From Candidatus Omnitrophota bacterium (lineage in GTDB: Bacteria > Omnitrophota > Gorgyraeia > 2-02-FULL-51-18), in contig JACPXO010000025.1 in the NCBI GenBank assembly GCA_016196505.1, positions 1-6,764 of the forward strand: a stretch of DNA of 6,764 nt, written 5' to 3'. The position numbers and the translations under genes are program-made. The notes under the pieces were generated by a model, which did not search any database, was not told the DNA's origin, and was given only the letters and a program-made list of their open reading frames with translations. Below are positions 6,201-6,764 of the stretch, in pieces (position 1 is the stretch's first letter; the number at the start of each line of letters is the position of its first letter).

Positions 6201-6764
6201 GGCTCATTCGTTCTGTCCGAAGAACAGCATAGGGTGTTGGTGGGCCTCTTGGATGTCACTGTCCGATCCAACAAACTTCATCCTAAAGGGTTTGGTATGA
6301 GTTTCACAGGGCTGTCGGCTTACCAGCGGGCCGTAGTCCATGAATATCTTTACGTTCGATTGTACGGTACTTCCGCATTTGATGCCAAGGCCGAGGCGGA
6401 GATCAACGCCCGGTTTAATGTCACTTCGGCGTTAGTCAAGGCGGCTTGGAACACTCTCACCAGCCCCAAATTTTGGCTCAAGATCGCCATGGGCACGCCG
6501 GGCATGTGGTTCGTGGGGACGGAAATCGCGATCATTGTCGGCGCCTCCGAACAGATAGGGTTTCAGCCGTTAACGACGGCCGTGAAGGCGATTGAAGGGG
6601 ATCCCACCCGTCTGGGCGAAACTGGGACCTTGGGCGAAAAGATCGCTCAAGGCGGCGCTCTTGGGATCGCGCATAACCTCTGGGGCGCGGCCCTCGACCA
6701 AACCGTCGAGCTTGCCGACCGGAGCGGTTTCGGGGGGTATCTCTCCCGCGGTTTAGGGGTGGAT
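159..6764 (+). CDS. Giant multidomain membrane protein: TraB/ChaN-like and GT9-like modules plus polytopic region, C-terminus outside window
   Basis: This frame is open for 2202 codons, with no stop to the window edge, so the protein is larger than about 2200 residues. In order it carries an N-terminal hydrophobic signal or anchor (29-46), a TraB/ChaN/EreA/TIKI-like module (about 75-538), an unassigned region (539-800), a GT-B module like glycosyltransferase family 9 (about 801-1192), a helical region (1222-1441), a proline-rich linker (1442-1523), about nine to ten membrane segments (1528-1955) and a further soluble plus hydrophobic tail. Giant fusion genes of this kind are known in Omnitrophota; the assignment is inference. 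Its role is unknown; an envelope or surface glycan function is the most reasonable guess. Nothing suggests a frameshift: each module reads as coherent protein in the same frame. Base composition changes between modules, hinting at a mosaic origin. The open frame is certain; the function is not. Confidence 0.95.
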   Translation, partial: MDEIEKNPTMDEAVSEKPWKSRYGLTLRAISLIVVIAFLGQDFVYAQGGTPLWSNVTKPQTADSGKDIQNKLQKIVIPNDAGLARKVVARGAAEDVIINIQDAHSKLGAQESITKILDNLVKNYDLNLIALEGASDLVDTSLVQSFPIAEVRKQTGEYLLKEGKISAGEFYSMIAESPVTLYGVDDASLYRENLEVFKGLIEKKTGIRKELKGLNKALRALETKVYPQSILELSSKKLLHKNGDIKFTDYWQYFSGLAKSHGVDHEKYRNLKKLADAVELEKEIDFKKATFERNLLVEELGQKLPKPELEKLILQALQFKQNKTTPGAFHYYLSQVSQGAGINPLDYRNIILYSQYAVLYESIDLIAIFDEVESFEDELKEKMFTSDDERTLSNLSRCVSILSRLLDTTLTAKEYEFYKTNEPSCEIEAIRAEFDRLGLKYRVPYEAYVDFDALESSIPSAKRFYTLATERNRMLLANTLKRMKAENTHVAALITGGFHSEGISKLMDEEKLSYLVVMPKFDDKSPDRPYLAILTQKPKEYEEEFKDSDFYIAAASYLNLQNRFYSEDSRNEFLWASFAALMAASRSMIGSEGVSPEFKDSFYNAYKAGYEKKGGIVSPAELRAWLDSVTVRRTQEDADTIAFATLDGRSVVFAVATQNKAIASIRGGLTGKTAVEITGKSLEAIQASSQDLLKVSIAPGGQVAGARALSPEVRASLVEKTAAGVRLAIEKGAVPDDSYLAERVALNARRQGLAPIAEGELSAMTSELRAVLKPVVQPAPQGLQKLPVIDRPLAGIPRESVKTIFVNYSMKKVLDPKLGETIIDIYPLVDGLRRDFPEATIYVASYFPKIFTSDNFSGKVISLPVETVSKMSYFRKESFENLRSFVADHEIDMVIHVMPSGLFKSEPLIKYPGKQPYVIGVMSPVSNAHAMFPNYENQFADNPAIFVDREGRQSQVSGFSDQPKTGVFLARGVWLQAIDTYRILGLNMEPKDIQTIQLSREKLEEAWSRLGELYQRGGHLEPFDRTKRIFLINMYAVTHRDLLSEEQWVEVINNLVQNLDNTYFLFTHGGIMDQDYTYVERVYQKAKGRVGKGHEASLIFPRMEIDDIHEFLGLVRESHGFALTLDTGFSHLAAINGVSEGIITFEDIVHWLPPTPGVTPLMVDREKYGDDRTKDLLKQVGGFVRMAEVQFTSAVVRPAGAPRQTEGGLPSAEKTSALGARAATLEELRPKIEKKFRGETYASFEQALKEVVSKNHGFPFEQAVVDAVGSQWNDIRSRGYLDRVFARALVETEFGKDAWTGFIAEIQAVSDIDRKDIIRDILETYRHRGDAYSRFSDLNEFITFYQLSVEQWSLRDSIKKLLGEKKKILSATANKFVIDLMAAVIASETPRVSEAARRIFSLVNAELDQWVADERSFATPRVFRVEFKQLYDRIIAEETGFSPTPPAPAPSPAPVTPIEPAASVVAEPIVTEPVKTTPPAAPIPSPVAKTAPTRAPAEPVGPLVVAPPAPETVAQEIAPEPVSRWKNAVFYAASAFVLTSVFAFFVTTPLWVIPAMALLFGTLGYREIKTLEDVQRFIQYDVENPAIQAALLERVKNSLGLTGLKTINDHFRQADQKKEISDEEKALNREKWIAAGIGWLGLTLTFVTAGALTGALALVAGFSVGWLLALGFFAFLVVRYVLTEAVFAWREARVEKAGVFGALKRSAAALVSGAVYLVVGLPYHLFKMFVLGIFEAKIKTYWFALFSYTGQLIAPPKNAAREWSPKSYIAQYVLPWLSDDEIRSIVRAEATSLQRERSFGETLQRPLESTSAGFWLKLAFESLLTGGALEFFQRRSVLMVAALVGGPLISAIGLGLWSFVALAAIVLTLRLAKTFKTIKAKGWTGESVRRILYDVILALVFANLGISGYSPDGFDILKLGWEVVIPAFGKMHAHTLFFTVGSFLNSAATLFVLNLKDIAPATRQELFSVLNDILRQRIGAETYVELLKSLNQNAVITSFRLADIHKLLNAKKEDGSFVLSEEQHRVLVGLLDVTVRSNKLHPKGFGMSFTGLSAYQRAVVHEYLYVRLYGTSAFDAKAEAEINARFNVTSALVKAAWNTLTSPKFWLKIAMGTPGMWFVGTEIAIIVGASEQIGFQPLTTAVKAIEGDPTRLGETGTLGEKIAQGGALGIAHNLWGAALDQTVELADRSGFGGYLSRGLGVD
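381..1772 (+). other. TraB/ChaN/EreA/TIKI-superfamily-like module (residues ~75-538)
   Basis: A beta strand ending in N-I-Q-D-A-H (H104) is followed by Q110 and then a strand N-L-I-A-L-E-G-A with E132. Much later comes A-L-I-T-G-G-F-H-S-E-G (H499), then a strand ending in M-P-K-F. Known families of this fold (TraB, ChaN haem-binding protein, erythromycin esterase, TIKI protease) share an early His after a strand, a Glu on the next strand and a late G-x-x-H, so the order and context match. Between them, residues about 190-470 are mostly helical and charged, so the core carries an insertion larger than in the compact family members. A Y-G-V-D-D stretch at 182-186 may be another core strand. Activity could be hydrolytic or binding; the sequence does not decide. 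The assignment is by motif order only. Confidence 0.5.
1773..2558 (+). other. Unassigned connecting region (residues 539-800)
   Basis: No family is recognised. It begins with a charged helical stretch containing Y- and F-rich segments (539-620). A small beta-like patch (L-D-G-R-S-V-V-F-A-V-A) lies near residue 650. After it come alternating charged helices rich in A, E, R and L (about 690-775), with short P-rich pieces near 775-795 leading into the next module. Third codon positions are strongly G/C as in the preceding module, and the bias fades toward 2500. It probably acts as a helical spacer between the two enzyme-like modules. Confidence 0.45.
2559..3734 (+). other. GT-B module resembling glycosyltransferase family 9 (heptosyltransferase-like), residues ~801-1192
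   Basis: The N-terminal half opens with a hydrophobic strand (V-K-T-I-F-V-N, 801-807). Then comes G819-E820 and I-I-D-I-Y-P-L at 822-828, leading to R-R-D-F-P-E-A-T-I-Y-V. This follows the usual GT9 start, in which a G-D pair precedes a P and a K/R-x-x-F-P-x-A-x-I segment. The C-terminal half begins R-I-F-L-I-N (1028-1033), has an F-L-F-T-H-G-G strand and turn (1064-1070), and carries L-D-T-G-F-S-H-L-A-A-I-N-G at 1125-1137. This last is the GT9 signature region (D-T-G-x-x-H-L-A-A-A-x-G), followed by W-L-P-P. GT9 enzymes transfer heptose or similar sugars from a nucleotide donor to lipopolysaccharide core. About 390 residues is near the family length. The Asp of the N-terminal G-D pair appears as Glu820, so activity is uncertain. 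The segment is poorer in GC than its neighbours. Confidence 0.6.
3763..3782 (+). repeat. Small 6-bp inverted repeat in GC-rich linker
   Basis: Bases 3763-3768 are complementary to 3777-3782 (C-C-C-G-C-C with G-G-C-G-G-G) around an 8-base loop. It lies immediately before, and touches, the stronger hairpin at 3782-3817, in the GC-rich linker after the GT9-like module. A 6-bp GC stem in GC-rich DNA can arise by chance; its interest comes from its neighbour. Confidence 0.5.
3782..3817 (+). repeat. In-frame perfect 11-bp inverted repeat (14 bp with one bulge) inside the coding sequence
   Basis: Bases 3786-3796 (CCAAGCGCCGA) are the exact reverse complement of 3804-3814, around a 7-base loop (AAAAACC). 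Allowing one bulged C, pairing continues through GCT/AGC for three more pairs, giving a stem of 14 pairs over 3782-3817. It is translated in frame as part of a linker at residues about 1209-1221, including S-A-L-G-A-R at 1216-1221, exactly between the GT9-like module and the following helical region. No T-tract follows, so it is not an intrinsic terminator. It may be a mobile palindromic element of the kind that inserts in frame into genes, or an RNA structure in the mRNA. Confidence 0.8.
3822..4481 (+). other. Charged, mostly helical region (residues 1222-1441)
   Basis: This stretch is dense in E, K, R, D, L and F, with few glycines and almost no proline, as expected for a bundle of amphipathic helices rather than an enzyme core. 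It holds no membrane segment and no motif I can name. Basic runs occur at K-K (about 1230 and 1365-1370). It is among the AT-richest coding parts of the window. It sits between the GC-rich hairpin linker and the proline-rich linker, so it is probably a separate folded module or spacer. Confidence 0.5.
4482..4727 (+). other. Proline/alanine-rich linker (residues 1442-1523)
   Basis: These 82 residues contain 25 prolines plus many A, V, T and E, in irregular P-A-P, P-x-P and E-P patterns. The stretch is of low complexity and expected to be extended and disordered. Such linkers commonly span the periplasm or separate soluble domains from membrane anchors. It ends at R1524-W1525, directly before the first segment of the polytopic region, so it likely tethers the soluble N-terminal modules to the membrane domain. 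The segment returns to high GC after the AT-richer region before it. Confidence 0.9.
4728..6025 (+). other. Polytopic membrane region (residues 1524-1956)
   Basis: Hydrophobic segments read by eye lie near residues 1528-1546, 1549-1565, 1632-1651, 1652-1678 (one or two spans), 1706-1726, 1836-1854, 1855-1869, 1891-1907 and 1934-1955. A charged helical stretch (1566-1631) separates the first hairpin from the rest. Basic loops at about 1689-1705 and 1870-1890 (seven K/R, one E) are the likely cytoplasmic faces under the positive-inside rule. Residues 1727-1835 form a larger loop with Y, F and P-P and a weakly hydrophobic patch near 1812-1832. I recognise no transporter or transferase motif. It anchors the giant protein in the inner membrane and might form a transport or synthase core. 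Confidence 0.75.
6026..6446 (+). other. Soluble stretch with HEYLY motif (residues 1957-2096)
   Basis: After the last clear membrane span the sequence turns polar and helical: L-N-D-I-L near 1970, an E-E-Q-H-R-V-L-V-G-L-L helix near 2025 and a K-L-H-P-K-G-F-G turn near 2040. It then has V-V-H-E-Y-L-Y at 2059-2065 followed by an acidic A-E-A-E segment. The H-E pair inside a helix with an acidic stretch downstream recalls zinc metallopeptidases (HExxH), but the second His is Tyr2065, so this would be degenerate if related. No family is assigned. Confidence 0.4.
6447..6764 (+). other. C-terminal hydrophobic and glycine-rich stretch, continues past the window (residues 2097-2202)
   Basis: An aromatic segment (W2097, F2105-W2106) leads into a hydrophobic stretch near 2115-2129 that could be a membrane span. 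A G-rich, A-rich part follows with L-G-E-T and L-G-E-K close together, and then a W-G-A-A-L-D-Q-T-V-E-L helix. There is no stop codon before 6764. It may be the start of another membrane-associated module; too little is visible to name it. Confidence 0.45.

Noticed and set aside
6610..6643. Near repeat of TGGGCGAAA at about 6611 and 6632
   Set aside because: It is a nine-base repeat encoding L-G-E twice in a glycine-rich stretch, too short to indicate a repeat unit.

Overview
The window is almost entirely one gene. A GTG start at 159, preceded by a good ribosome binding site, opens a plus-strand reading frame of 2202 sense codons. I read it codon by codon and found no stop before it runs off the right edge at 6764, so both the C-terminus and the stop lie outside the window. 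The first 158 bases hold a rho-independent terminator for whatever lies to the left, then an AT-rich leader with at most a weak promoter. I see no RNA gene, CRISPR array, insertion sequence or second credible gene; the long minus-strand open frames are shadows of this gene.

The most likely source is a member of Candidatus Omnitrophota (OP3), a group known for giant multidomain genes with membrane segments. This rests on gene size, module style and the look of the N-terminal signal sequence. No marker gene is present and no search was run, so another bacterium with giant genes remains possible.

Layout in residues: 1-46, N-terminal hydrophobic signal or anchor with an A-Q cleavage-like site; about 75-538, a module resembling the TraB/ChaN/EreA/TIKI superfamily, with H104, E132 and a late GGFH motif at 496-499; 539-800, an unrecognised connecting region; about 801-1192, a GT-B fold module resembling glycosyltransferase family 9 (heptosyltransferases) with a D-T-G-x-x-H-L-A motif at 1126-1133; about 1194-1221, a GC-rich linker containing a near-perfect inverted repeat; 1222-1441, a charged, mostly helical stretch; 1442-1523, an 82-residue linker with 25 prolines; 1525-1956, a polytopic membrane region; 1957-2096, a soluble stretch with an HEYLY motif; 2097-2202, another partly hydrophobic stretch that continues beyond the window.

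The combined picture is a cell-envelope protein carrying two enzyme-like modules on its N-terminal side, joined by low-complexity linkers to a membrane domain. The main puzzle is topology. The N-terminus looks exported, yet a GT9 enzyme normally works in the cytoplasm on nucleotide-activated sugars, and the usual catalytic Asp position appears to be Glu. Base composition shifts between modules, suggesting assembly from parts of different history. All domain and membrane calls are from reading by eye.
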